This document shows positions 52,371-60,738 of a stretch of 64,000 nucleotides of DNA, piece after piece. The position numbers and the translations under genes were made by a program. The stretch is from NCBI GenBank assembly GCA_038146865.1, contig JAYQSL010000007.1:124001-188000 (forward strand), written 5' to 3'. How positions within the stretch are numbered: the first letter of the stretch is position 1; every line of letters starts with the position of its first letter. Under the pieces are notes generated by a model that did no database searches, had not been told where the DNA came from, and was given only the letters and a program-made list of their open reading frames with translations. The stretch comes from GCA-2709075 sp038146865 (GTDB taxonomy: Bacteria > Pseudomonadota > Alphaproteobacteria > MPNO01 > UBA2964).

Positions 52371-52967
52371 CTAGGGTATGTCCCTGCATGCCATCAAAAC
52401 CGAATAAGCATGGTTGATTGATTTCAATTTTTCCTCTGATCTTTTATCGCCGCCGTTGGAGTCCGGGTGGTTTTCTTTTACCAGTTTTTTATATTGAGAT
52501 TTAATTTCTTGCACAGTCACGGGCGGAGAAATTGTCAAAATTTTAATTGCTTCCTCCTCCGGGGATCGTGGTCTTGGACGCCACCCTGTTTTTTCAGGCT
52601 GATTCTCTAATTTTACCTCGGTATCCCAATTGCCAATCCCAAAAGGTCCCAGAGTGAATTCCGACGCCCCGTTCTTACGTTTCCCAGTGAATGGCCAGGT
52701 GGGTCGCTGCCAGGTAATATCAAGACGGATGTGACGTTCTATCTCCTCTTCACTCATTCCCTCATAATAATTCCAGGACCGATTATATTCCCGAACGTGT
52801 TCGAGGCAGAACCAAAAGTATTCCTCCAGCCGGTCCGGCGATTGGGGCGCCCTAAACTCCCCAACCTCATTGCATTTGGCGAAATCACAAATTTTTAACC
52901 CATCTTTTCTTTGATTGGAGTCCGATGTATCGGTGAACAGTTCTGAAGGAGATCTTTTTTGCTTCAT
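52371..52967 (-). CDS. J-domain protein with C-terminal J domain
   Basis: The 198-residue protein has about 130 residues of its own kind at the front (including CDFAKCNEVGEFRAPQSPDR and EYFWFCLEHVREYNRSWNYY). A J domain lies at the C-terminus with VQEIKSQYKKLVKENHPDSN, where the HPD motif is near 170. The front has a CxxxxC-like pair and a CLEH that could bind metal. Putting J at the end is the pattern of a conserved alphaproteobacterial group often called a DnaJ molecular chaperone. It should act on DnaK or HscA; its client is unknown. Confidence 0.85.
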   Translation of the reverse strand: MKQKRSPSELFTDTSDSNQRKDGLKICDFAKCNEVGEFRAPQSPDRLEEYFWFCLEHVREYNRSWNYYEGMSEEEIERHIRLDITWQRPTWPFTGKRKNGASEFTLGPFGIGNWDTEVKLENQPEKTGWRPRPRSPEEEAIKILTISPPVTVQEIKSQYKKLVKENHPDSNGGDKRSEEKLKSINHAYSVLMACRDIP

Positions 52968-53010
52968 GTCACCATTATCGTTTGTAGGATTTTTGAATAC
53001 AAGAAAACCT

Positions 53011-53565
53011 TTAGTCGCCAGTATAAAGATCAGGCCACCGAGATTTCACAATCGGTCCGGCGCTGGATAACGCATGACAGGTATTAATTTGATAAGGAGA
53101 CTTATCTTTGCGGTCCTCTTTGAGAGTACTATCCTGCCCAGCTTCACGTTTGACTGTTTTAAAACCTATTGTGCCGACTGGACGAAGTAAATCAACTACA
53201 TGAACGCACCCATTTACCCCTCCAACAATTTCTTTAAGCTTTCTATTCCAACCCCGCTCAATTTTCTCGCCTTTTAGTTTTTTGAAAGAAGGGATCACGC
53301 CTGGGCAAACCTCGTAAGGATGTGCATCCATGTCTAACTGAATATCAATTATTTCAACTTTGGAATTAAGCGTTATCCTTATTTTCATATCATGAATGGG
53401 CGTTCCGGCTGGGATGATACCGCGGTAACCATTTGGAATGTCGTAAGCAGCAAGATCAATCAGGTGACCTTCTATGTCCCAATTATTGTCCTCCCGACGA
53501 AATGCCGAAACGGTTATCTCTCGGGTCTGGATTGGATTGCGTTTGACTGGGGTTGGTAGCGGCAT
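53011..53565 (-). CDS. DUF2889 family protein
   Basis: The ATG at 53565 (MPLPTPVKRNPIQTREI) fits the family start and gives 184 residues; a GTG at 53577 would add four. The DUF2889 pattern is seen in FRREDNNWDIEGHLIDLAAY, GIIPAGTPIHDMKIRIT and VCPGVIPSFKKLKGEKIERGW, with DLLRPVGTIGF. Its function is not known. It lies between the J-domain gene and the HlyC/CorC gene on the same strand. Confidence 0.87.
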   Translation of the reverse strand: MPLPTPVKRNPIQTREITVSAFRREDNNWDIEGHLIDLAAYDIPNGYRGIIPAGTPIHDMKIRITLNSKVEIIDIQLDMDAHPYEVCPGVIPSFKKLKGEKIERGWNRKLKEIVGGVNGCVHVVDLLRPVGTIGFKTVKREAGQDSTLKEDRKDKSPYQINTCHALSSAGPIVKSRWPDLYTGD

Positions 53566-53636
53566 GATGTTTCTCACTTGGGATTATGGGCTTTAATGTA
53601 TTTAGACCGATAATATGGTAGCTTTTTAAGAATTGA

Positions 53637-54917
53637 TTATTCTTTTTTCTGCACTCTAGGCGGTGTGACCCTAATCATGGCGAGTCGATTTTGACGCCGA
53701 CTCATAATTTCAAAGCGGAAACCTTCCTGATTAAAGATTTGTCCCTCCTCCGGAATAACCTTGCCAATCTCAATTACTAACCCCGCTAGAGTAGCTGCTG
53801 TTTGATCGGTAAGTCCCCAGTCGAAACGACGGTTAAGATCACGAATTGTGACGCGCCCGTCTACAATATAAGAGCCATCAGTTTGAGGGCGCACTCCTAA
53901 GGGGACGACATCATGTTCATCGGCGATATCCCCCACAATTTCTTCAAGAATATCTTCGAGGGTAACCACTCCCATTAATGATCCATACTCATCTACCACC
54001 AATGCAAAGTGTTCTCGTCTTCTTCGAAAAGCTTGTAATTGGTCTAGGAGAGAGGTCGATTCAGGTATAAACCACGGGGGGGATGAGACATTGTCGATGT
54101 TAATACGGTTTGGATTATCTAAATTTGCACTCACCTGCCGAAGCAATTCCTTTACGTGTAAAACACCAATAATATTGTCCATTTCCGAGCGCCAGACGGG
54201 GATCCTGGTGTAAGGCGCATTTACGATCTGTTTAATAATTTCAGCTGGGGGGAGATCACCGTCAACCATTACGAGATCTTGGCGATGATGCATAACTTCA
54301 GAGACATCAACATCAGACAAGTCCAATATACTTCTCAGCATTACTCGTTCGTGTTGTATGTCAGAGTGATCACCCTGATGGAGTTCTATTGCTCCCCGCA
54401 ATGCTTCCACGGCTTCTGCTTTGTCCGAAATATCAACAAAGTTAATTCCAATAACGCGCATTGCGTTTGCTATCATCCAATTTATGGCTTGTGTAACTGG
54501 GGATAGAATAAAAATTAGAACTCGGAATAGAGGGGCTACGGCGAGTGAAACGCGGTCCGAGTGATAAAACGCATATGTCTTAGGCGCGATTTCGCCAAAA
54601 ATAAGAACCAGGAAGGTCATTGCTAGCGTCGCATAGACCACACCATTCTTGCCAAAAAAAGAGATCAAAAGGCTGGTCGCTAATGCGGATGCCAAGATAT
54701 TTACTAGGTTATTTCCAAGAAGGATTGCCCCGATCATCTTTTCTTTATTTTTAACGAGTGAATTTACGAGGCGGGCCCGGTCATCGCCTTGACGTTCTAG
54801 AAGATGCATTCGGGGTCGAGAGAAAGCAGTAAGAGCTGTCTCAGAGCCTGAAAATAACCCCGAAAGGATCAGTAGGACCAAAATTCCAACAAGTGTCGCT
54901 ATAAGTTCTGTTTCCAT
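53637..54917 (-). CDS. HlyC/CorC-family membrane protein with CBS pair
   Basis: The 426-residue protein has an N-terminal DUF21/CNNM transmembrane domain of about four segments (residues 5-150, with GLFSGSETALTAF and FGEIAPKTYAF), two CBS domains (about 205-330, MHHRQDLVMVDG and RREHFALVVDEYGSLMGVVTLED) and the CorC_HlyC C-terminal domain (VDGRVTIRDLNRRF). Family members act in magnesium or cobalt efflux or related ion handling. Direct haemolytic action is not supported. It follows aroB by three bases on the same strand. Confidence 0.93.
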   Translation of the reverse strand: METELIATLVGILVLLILSGLFSGSETALTAFSRPRMHLLERQGDDRARLVNSLVKNKEKMIGAILLGNNLVNILASALATSLLISFFGKNGVVYATLAMTFLVLIFGEIAPKTYAFYHSDRVSLAVAPLFRVLIFILSPVTQAINWMIANAMRVIGINFVDISDKAEAVEALRGAIELHQGDHSDIQHERVMLRSILDLSDVDVSEVMHHRQDLVMVDGDLPPAEIIKQIVNAPYTRIPVWRSEMDNIIGVLHVKELLRQVSANLDNPNRINIDNVSSPPWFIPESTSLLDQLQAFRRRREHFALVVDEYGSLMGVVTLEDILEEIVGDIADEHDVVPLGVRPQTDGSYIVDGRVTIRDLNRRFDWGLTDQTAATLAGLVIEIGKVIPEEGQIFNQEGFRFEIMSRRQNRLAMIRVTPPRVQKKE

Positions 54918-54920
54918 CGA

Positions 54921-56045
54921 TCAACTATTCAAGTTTTTATCAATGATAGCTTTTACATCAGCCATGTGAACATCTTCGCAAACGAAAGCCTTCCCAATCC
55001 CTTTTGTCAGAACAAAATTAATATTTCCGTTTCGGACTTTTTTGTCTCTAGCCATATGAGAAATTAAACGATCGCTGCTCCAGTCAATTCCTTCTATGGA
55101 CTTTAATGCTACTGGAAGTCCAATCTTTTTTAGGTGACTTGTTGCACGTCTCGCTTCTATTCCTGGACACAAGCCCATTCTAACAGAAAGATCGAATGCC
55201 ATAGTAATCCCGATGGAAACAGCCTCACCGTGGAGAAGCGTTTCACTAAATCCGGTTTCAGTTTCTAAAGCGTGACCAAAGGTGTGACCCAAATTTAGCA
55301 GCGCCCTAACTCCACCTTCTCTCTCATCTTTGGTCACAATTAAGGCCTTGGAACGGCAGCTAGTCGCAACTGCATGCGCGATCGCAACTGGGTTGCAATC
55401 GATTACTTTATCCCCATTCTCCTCTAGCCATTCAAAAAAAAGGGCATCTCCCAGTAGGCCATACTTTACTATTTCGGCGTACCCTGACAGCAACTCTCTA
55501 TTTGGTAAGGTTTTCAAACTCGCAGTATCTGAGATTACCAGCCGAGGTTGATAAAAAGTTCCTACCAAATTTTTCCCTTGAGGGGTGTTAATGGCAGTCT
55601 TACCGCCAACAGAGCTGTCAACCATCGCTAAAAGGCTTGTTGGAATTTGAATAAGGTGGATGCCTCGCAAAATCGTACTTGCTGCGAAACCGGCGATATC
55701 CCCAATAACACCGCCGCCGAGAGCGATTAAACATGTATCCCGATCGACTCCCAGTTTAAGAATAGATTCTAGTAACTCGCGCAATCCCGAGAATGATTTT
55801 GTTTGTTCTCCTGGCTTTAAAATAACGTCAACCGGATCGTGACCCCCATTTTCTAGAGCCTTCCGCAGACTAATGAGATGATTCCTGGCAACATTTTGAT
55901 CGGTAACGATAATTTTTTTCTTGCCCAATCGGAGCGGAGCTATCAGCTTGTCAGCTTCGCTGATTATCTCTTCCCCAATAATAATTTGATAGGAGCGATC
56001 ACCCAAATCTACGTCAACGAAATGCCTGCTCCCCGCTTTATTCAT
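54921..56045 (-). CDS. aroB: 3-dehydroquinate synthase
   Basis: The 374-residue enzyme makes 3-dehydroquinate from DAHP, the second shikimate step. Seen are LGGGVIGDIAGFAASTILRG near 108-127, IQIPTSLLAMVDSSVGGKTA near 131-150, and NLGHTFGHALE, the metal-binding part. Its start overlaps the end of aroK by eight bases, as expected for the coupled shikimate pair. Confidence 0.96.
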   Translation of the reverse strand: MNKAGSRHFVDVDLGDRSYQIIIGEEIISEADKLIAPLRLGKKKIIVTDQNVARNHLISLRKALENGGHDPVDVILKPGEQTKSFSGLRELLESILKLGVDRDTCLIALGGGVIGDIAGFAASTILRGIHLIQIPTSLLAMVDSSVGGKTAINTPQGKNLVGTFYQPRLVISDTASLKTLPNRELLSGYAEIVKYGLLGDALFFEWLEENGDKVIDCNPVAIAHAVATSCRSKALIVTKDEREGGVRALLNLGHTFGHALETETGFSETLLHGEAVSIGITMAFDLSVRMGLCPGIEARRATSHLKKIGLPVALKSIEGIDWSSDRLISHMARDKKVRNGNINFVLTKGIGKAFVCEDVHMADVKAIIDKNLNS

Positions 56046-56595
56046 TTGGTTGGTCTTTAACTTTGTAATTTTTTAGGGCCTGAAGAAGTTTGGTTACCGT
56101 AACTTTAGGTGCTTCGTTTCCGCTCTTCACGACCAGGTCGGCCGTTGCATATATAGGTTCCCGCTCAGTTAGAAGTCTTTGAAGAGTGTCTCTATGATTA
56201 TTTCCTTTCAATAACGGTCGGTGATCGCGGCGCATCGTCCGTGAAACGAGCACCTCTAGGTCGGCCCTAATCCAAATTGAGATTGCAAACTGTCTGATAA
56301 ATTCTCGGGTTTGATCGTCCATAAAAGCGCCACCACCGGTGGCAATAACTTGAACTGGTTGGATCAGAAGGCGTTTGATGACTCTCCTTTCACCCGATCG
56401 AAATTCTTTTTCCCCGTATAACTCAAAGATTTCCTGTATCGAGCAGCCCGCTGCTTTTTCGATTTCTTCATCTGCATCAACAAAAGGCAAAGATAATCGC
56501 TTGGCCAGTAATTCGCCGATGCAAGTTTTGCCCGCGCCCATCAAGCCAACAAGAACAACTGATTTTTTAAGGTTGAAGTTTAGCAATGGTACCAT
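56038..56595 (-). CDS. aroK: Shikimate kinase
   Basis: The 185-residue kinase has the P-loop GLMGAGKTCIGELLA near 17-31, the shikimate site DADEEIEKAAGCSIQEIF with its Asp near 40, FRSGERRVIKRL near 64, and GGGAFMD near 88. One change stands out: the residue after GKT is Cys rather than the usual Thr or Ser, which should be tolerated. It phosphorylates shikimate. It is the first gene of a leftward aroK-aroB-corC line. Confidence 0.95.
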   Translation of the reverse strand: MVPLLNFNLKKSVVLVGLMGAGKTCIGELLAKRLSLPFVDADEEIEKAAGCSIQEIFELYGEKEFRSGERRVIKRLLIQPVQVIATGGGAFMDDQTREFIRQFAISIWIRADLEVLVSRTMRRDHRPLLKGNNHRDTLQRLLTEREPIYATADLVVKSGNEAPKVTVTKLLQALKNYKVKDQPNE

Positions 56596-56821
56596 TTAGA
56601 GTTTTGAGATTCTTGCCTGGCGAAGGCAACTCAACATTGAAAGAGATCTCGCTTACAATTAAAATATTTAGCCATTATAGCTGGGGAAACTCTAAATTTC
56701 TCTCCAAATTGCCGGTAATAGGAATAATTATTATGTCCCAGAAAATAGAAACTTTTCAAGTGGATAGGCAGGGTTTATTAAATTAGGCCAGAAAGGGTCT
56801 TTCGGCAAAAATAGGAAGCTT

Positions 56822-56962
56822 ATGAATCGTTTGACTTTAATTGCTTTGTGCCTTTCGGCATTTTTTTTGCTGTTAGGGACAATTTTTTTATCTAGCACTA
56901 AAATACCCGCACCATCATCTTCTGTTGAAAGGCTCTTGTCCAATGACCGTTTTCCTGACTGA
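56822..56962 (+). CDS. Small 46-residue membrane protein
   Basis: An ATG at 56822 opens a 46-codon frame beginning MNRLTLIALCLSAFFLLLGT with one clear membrane segment, then a short Ser/Pro-rich tail to a TGA at 56960. It overlaps the start of the next gene by 20 bases. It is short and has only a weak ribosome-binding site (AGG about 11 bases before), so the call is tentative. I do not recognise a family. Confidence 0.4.
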   Translation: MNRLTLIALCLSAFFLLLGTIFLSSTKIPAPSSSVERLLSNDRFPD

Positions 56963-58724
56963 CCTCAAGTCGGTCTCTTTCTCGGCCATATGCTGCGCTG
57001 TAGGTTTAGTGCTAGCAGTCGGCCACGCGGCTTCACAGGAGCTGATCAAGGGAACCTCTGATCGGGTTGTCCCTGATGCCGAGCCCATCAGATTGGTTCC
57101 TTCGGTCGATAGTCCGGTGAAAACAGAAAAAAATTCCAATAAACCAAAAACGAAGACCGAAGCTGCCGTTAAGCTGAAAAAGCTAGATTTGGTTGATCCA
57201 GACTCCACCGGCATTCTGGATGCTGATGATGGAGGTTTCAAACCTGGCATGTGGGCGGGTTCAAGCAGGCCGTTAATTACCAATCTTCTTGGTTTGTTGC
57301 CTATAAAAATGACTTCGTCCAGCCAAAGGCAGCTGTTTAGGCGTCTTCTGCTTACAAGGGCTGACCCCCCTGTTGGTGAACAAATAAATAAATCCTTATT
57401 GTCACTTCGGATCGCAGCCCTTTTCGATGCTGGTGATTATACGTCCGCGAACAAACTGATCGACGCGGTGGGTCATTCAAATGAGCAATACTCGAAAATA
57501 AAAACCGAGATACTTTTCCGTCGGCACGATCCGAAAAAGGCTTGTGGCATTGTTCAAGGCAAGGGGGAAGATTATAACGCGATCTACTGGAAAAAAGCAG
57601 AAGCCTATTGCCTCGCGATGGACGGTCAGAATGAAAAGGCATTGCTAATATCAGAAATTCTATCAGAACAGAGCGGTTCGGTAGAGCCAGCATTTTTAGT
57701 TGGTATCGAAGCGTTAACCGGCAGCAAGACTAGCGTGTTGACAAGAATTGAGTCATTCAATGGGTTATTAATATCTCTTTTGCAGTCTGGAAAAGTCGCT
57801 TTACCGGATACTTTGCCCCTAAGCTCTAAAATTGGAGACTTAGCTGCCCTCGCTTTTTCGGAGGCTCGGCCTCCAACGAGGCGAATCCTTGATGGAGAAA
57901 TTGCAATGTTGGGCGGGGCCATTACCCCCTATCAACTTGTTGGGCTTTATAAAATCAAGAAAGCAAAAAATACAGATTTGTTGCGAGTTGCTGAGGATAA
58001 GAAAATAACATGGAATGCGGAAAATCGCTCTTTCGTATTGCAGGCGGCGCTCGCGGAGGCACTGCCAGCAAAAAGGGCTAGGATTGTAGAACGGGCACTT
58101 TTATTAGCTCGCTTGCATAAAACCTTTGCTCTTACCGCGCTGGTGATGATGCCGGTCATGGATGAAATTGAACCATCCGCTGAATTATCGTGGTTTGCCC
58201 CTTGGGCTGTCCGTGCCTACGCTATCGGTGGCAACATGATAGCGGTTAGAAAGTGGCGTGATCTGATATCCAAGTCATCAGATACCTCGGTTTTGCCCTT
58301 AACTGTGTTGTCCGGTAGTTCAGCAAATGAAATTATTTCGGAAAAGACACTCCATCAGTGGTATTTGTCGCGAGAGAAGGCTGATCAGGAGGAGTTTGGA
58401 AACCAGGCGAGACTCTTTTATTCATTATTGCAAGCTCTCGACATCCCAGTGGCGGGGTCTTTATGGTCCGATGTCATAAATAGGGAAAATATAGACGAGC
58501 CGCTGCCAATGATAAGCGGTGTTTTGTCGCTTTTGTCAGATGCGGCCTCGAGAGGCAGGGTGGGAGAGACTGTCGCTTTGGCAATCATTTTATTAGGCGA
58601 GGCCGGGACAGAGCGTTCTAATCATTACGCCGTGGTTCAGGTGGTGAAGGCATTACACATGGTGGGTCAAGGCGAAATTGCTAGACAGTTGGCTCTTGAA
58701 GCAGCCGTCGCCGCTGGTCTGTAA
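56943..58724 (+). CDS. Unrecognised exported helical-repeat protein
   Basis: From the ATG at 56943 the protein has 593 residues; a TTG at 56925 would add six. A signal peptide precedes ASQEL near residue 28. Then comes a Lys/Pro-rich segment (residues 55-85), and beyond about 110 a long run of helical repeats, TPR- or Sel1-like in feel (LRIAALFDAGDYTSANKLID, KKAEAYCLAMDGQNEKALL, LVGLYKIKKA). No catalytic motif is seen. It lies between the shikimate genes and xerD, in line with xerD. A periplasmic scaffold role is possible but unsupported. Confidence 0.72.
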   Translation: MTVFLTDLKSVSFSAICCAVGLVLAVGHAASQELIKGTSDRVVPDAEPIRLVPSVDSPVKTEKNSNKPKTKTEAAVKLKKLDLVDPDSTGILDADDGGFKPGMWAGSSRPLITNLLGLLPIKMTSSSQRQLFRRLLLTRADPPVGEQINKSLLSLRIAALFDAGDYTSANKLIDAVGHSNEQYSKIKTEILFRRHDPKKACGIVQGKGEDYNAIYWKKAEAYCLAMDGQNEKALLISEILSEQSGSVEPAFLVGIEALTGSKTSVLTRIESFNGLLISLLQSGKVALPDTLPLSSKIGDLAALAFSEARPPTRRILDGEIAMLGGAITPYQLVGLYKIKKAKNTDLLRVAEDKKITWNAENRSFVLQAALAEALPAKRARIVERALLLARLHKTFALTALVMMPVMDEIEPSAELSWFAPWAVRAYAIGGNMIAVRKWRDLISKSSDTSVLPLTVLSGSSANEIISEKTLHQWYLSREKADQEEFGNQARLFYSLLQALDIPVAGSLWSDVINRENIDEPLPMISGVLSLLSDAASRGRVGETVALAIILLGEAGTERSNHYAVVQVVKALHMVGQGEIARQLALEAAVAAGL

Positions 58725-59654
58725 TTGGTTTTGATAGAGATAAGTTTCGCTGGGGTCATAGAAGACTTTGTCGAGATGATGTTGGTTGAACGTGGTGCGA
58801 CAGGAAATACGATAGACGCTTATTCGAGAGATCTTAAAAGATTCTCTGATAGAGCTGGTGAAGCCGACTTGGGACCCAAAGATGTTACAACCAAGTTTGT
58901 TCGTGATTATCTTGCTGATCTCAGTAATGCTGGCTTTTCCTCTTCAACACAAGCTCGGCATATATCTACACTTCGGCAATTTTTCGGCTTTTTGGTAGAA
59001 GAGAAAATTCGTTTTGATGATCCTATGATAGCTATCGATACACCAAAACGAACCTATCATCTGCCAAAACTTTTGACTGAGAAAGAAGTGCAGACGATTC
59101 TTGTTTTCTGTTCAAGAGATCAAACTGCCGAAGGGCTTCGGACGAGCGCGATCATAGAGATTTTATACGGGTCTGGACTGAGAGTATCCGAACTTGTCTC
59201 CCTTCCTATGGATGGTATTTCTCTCGGAGAGAGATATATAAGGGTCAGGGGAAAAGGCGGCGTGGAAAGGATAGTTCCCCTCAATGATTCCGCCATAAAT
59301 TCCCTAAAAAGGTGGCTCGCGGTAAGAAAAAAATTTATCCCAGATGGTCAGAATTCGAAATTTTTATTTCCCGCCGTTAAATCTAAATTAGGTCACCTAT
59401 CGAGGGTGTCTGTTAGCTTGATGTTGAAAAAGGCGGCATGGGCCTCTGGCATTGATCCTGCTAGAGTTTCTCCGCACGTTTTTCGTCATGCTTTTGCGAG
59501 CCATTTATTGGCAAATGACGCGGATCTTCGGTCAGTTCAGCAAATGCTGGGACATGCGGATATCTCTACTACGCAAATTTATACCCACGTTTTAGAAAAT
59601 AGACTAAGATCTGTCGTTGAGAAATATCACCCTTTGGCTGAGAGAAAAGATTGA
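58725..59654 (+). CDS. xerD: Tyrosine recombinase XerD
   Basis: The 309-residue recombinase has the N-terminal core-binding SAM-like domain (VIEDFVEMMLVERGATGNTI) and the catalytic domain: Arg153 in GSGLRVSEL, Lys177 in RGKGGVERIVPL, His251 and Arg254 in HVFRHAF, His277 in LGHADIST, and Tyr286 as the nucleophile. It resolves chromosome dimers at dif with XerC. The start is TTG at 58725, directly after the exported protein. Another Xer or phage integrase is possible, but there is no phage context. Confidence 0.92.
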   Translation: MVLIEISFAGVIEDFVEMMLVERGATGNTIDAYSRDLKRFSDRAGEADLGPKDVTTKFVRDYLADLSNAGFSSSTQARHISTLRQFFGFLVEEKIRFDDPMIAIDTPKRTYHLPKLLTEKEVQTILVFCSRDQTAEGLRTSAIIEILYGSGLRVSELVSLPMDGISLGERYIRVRGKGGVERIVPLNDSAINSLKRWLAVRKKFIPDGQNSKFLFPAVKSKLGHLSRVSVSLMLKKAAWASGIDPARVSPHVFRHAFASHLLANDADLRSVQQMLGHADISTTQIYTHVLENRLRSVVEKYHPLAERKD

Positions 59655-59661
59655 GAACCCA

Positions 59662-60621
59662 ATGCTAAGCTTTTTTGACTTTGAAAAAAATATCGCAGAA
59701 TTAGAGGGACAGTTGGAAGAGTTGCGGCATTTATCTGATATCGGGGATATAAAAATAGCGGATGAAGTCTTAAAACTTCAGACGCGAATTGATAAAGCAC
59801 TTGGTTCCACCTATTCAAAGCTTACTGCTTGGCAGAAAGTACAGGTGGCTCGTCATCCCGAGAGACCGCACTGTATAGATTTTATCAGTGCGTTAATCGA
59901 TGATTTTGTTCCTTTGGCAGGCGATCGAACCTTTTCCGAAGATGCAGCCATCCTGGGAGGGATAGGTCGGTTCCGCGGTGGTTCCGTGGTGGTTATTGGG
60001 CAAGAAAAGGGAAGTGATACTGAGACAAGGATAAAGCATAGTTTTGGGATGCCAAAACCCGAAGGTTACAGAAAGGCCGTAAGACTAGTAGAGCTTGCCG
60101 ATAAATTTAACTTACCTGTTATTACCTTTGTAGATACTCCTGGTGCTTATCCTGGGATTGGGGCAGAGGAAAGAGGACAATCTGAAGCTATAGCGAGGTC
60201 GATTGAGAAATTTCTTTCCGTTGGTCAGCCTGTAGTTAGTGTAGTAATTGGTGAAGGAGGATCCGGGGGTGCTATAGCGTTGGCGACCGCTAATGAAGTT
60301 ATGATGATGGAACATTCGATATACTCTGTCATCTCTCCTGAGGGGTGTGCTTCAATTTTGTGGCGCAGTTCCGATCATGCAGAGCAAGCCGCCGAAGCTT
60401 TGAAATTAACAGCCCAAGACCTTCTAAAATTTGGGGTAATTGATAGGATTGTCCCAGAGCCTCTGGGAGCAGCTCATAGATCTCCTGAAAAGGCAATTCA
60501 AGCTGTGGGCGGTGCGATCGCGGAGGCCCTCCGTCAATTGATCGGCATGGACCCAAATCAATTAATTAAGGAACGACAAGAAAAGTTTTTGAGGATGGGA
60601 GATGAGGCACTCTTAGATTGA
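59662..60621 (+). CDS. accA: Acetyl-CoA carboxylase carboxyltransferase subunit alpha
   Basis: The ATG at 59662 gives 319 residues beginning MLSFFDFEKNIAELEGQLEE, the standard family start. Signatures are KVQVARHPERPHCIDFI, GMPKPEGYRKAVRLVELADK and GEGGSGGAIALATANEVMMM, then EGCASILWRSS. With AccD it transfers the carboxyl group from biotin to acetyl-CoA, starting fatty acid synthesis. It starts eight bases after xerD. Its end converges on secA. Confidence 0.97.
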   Translation: MLSFFDFEKNIAELEGQLEELRHLSDIGDIKIADEVLKLQTRIDKALGSTYSKLTAWQKVQVARHPERPHCIDFISALIDDFVPLAGDRTFSEDAAILGGIGRFRGGSVVVIGQEKGSDTETRIKHSFGMPKPEGYRKAVRLVELADKFNLPVITFVDTPGAYPGIGAEERGQSEAIARSIEKFLSVGQPVVSVVIGEGGSGGAIALATANEVMMMEHSIYSVISPEGCASILWRSSDHAEQAAEALKLTAQDLLKFGVIDRIVPEPLGAAHRSPEKAIQAVGGAIAEALRQLIGMDPNQLIKERQEKFLRMGDEALLD

Positions 60622-60738
60622 GTTTTGTTTATCGATTGCCCACTGAGTTTCCCTAAAAACACACTGCCGAGTCGTGATCTTCAAGCAGTCGTAATTAATG
60701 ATTCAAGGAACTTAACTGCTGACTTTTTTGGGCCGCCG

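Noticed and set aside
58725..59654. XerD-like gene as a phage or island integrase
   Set aside because: It lies between conserved housekeeping genes, has the normal XerD length and motifs, and no attachment repeats or phage genes are nearby.
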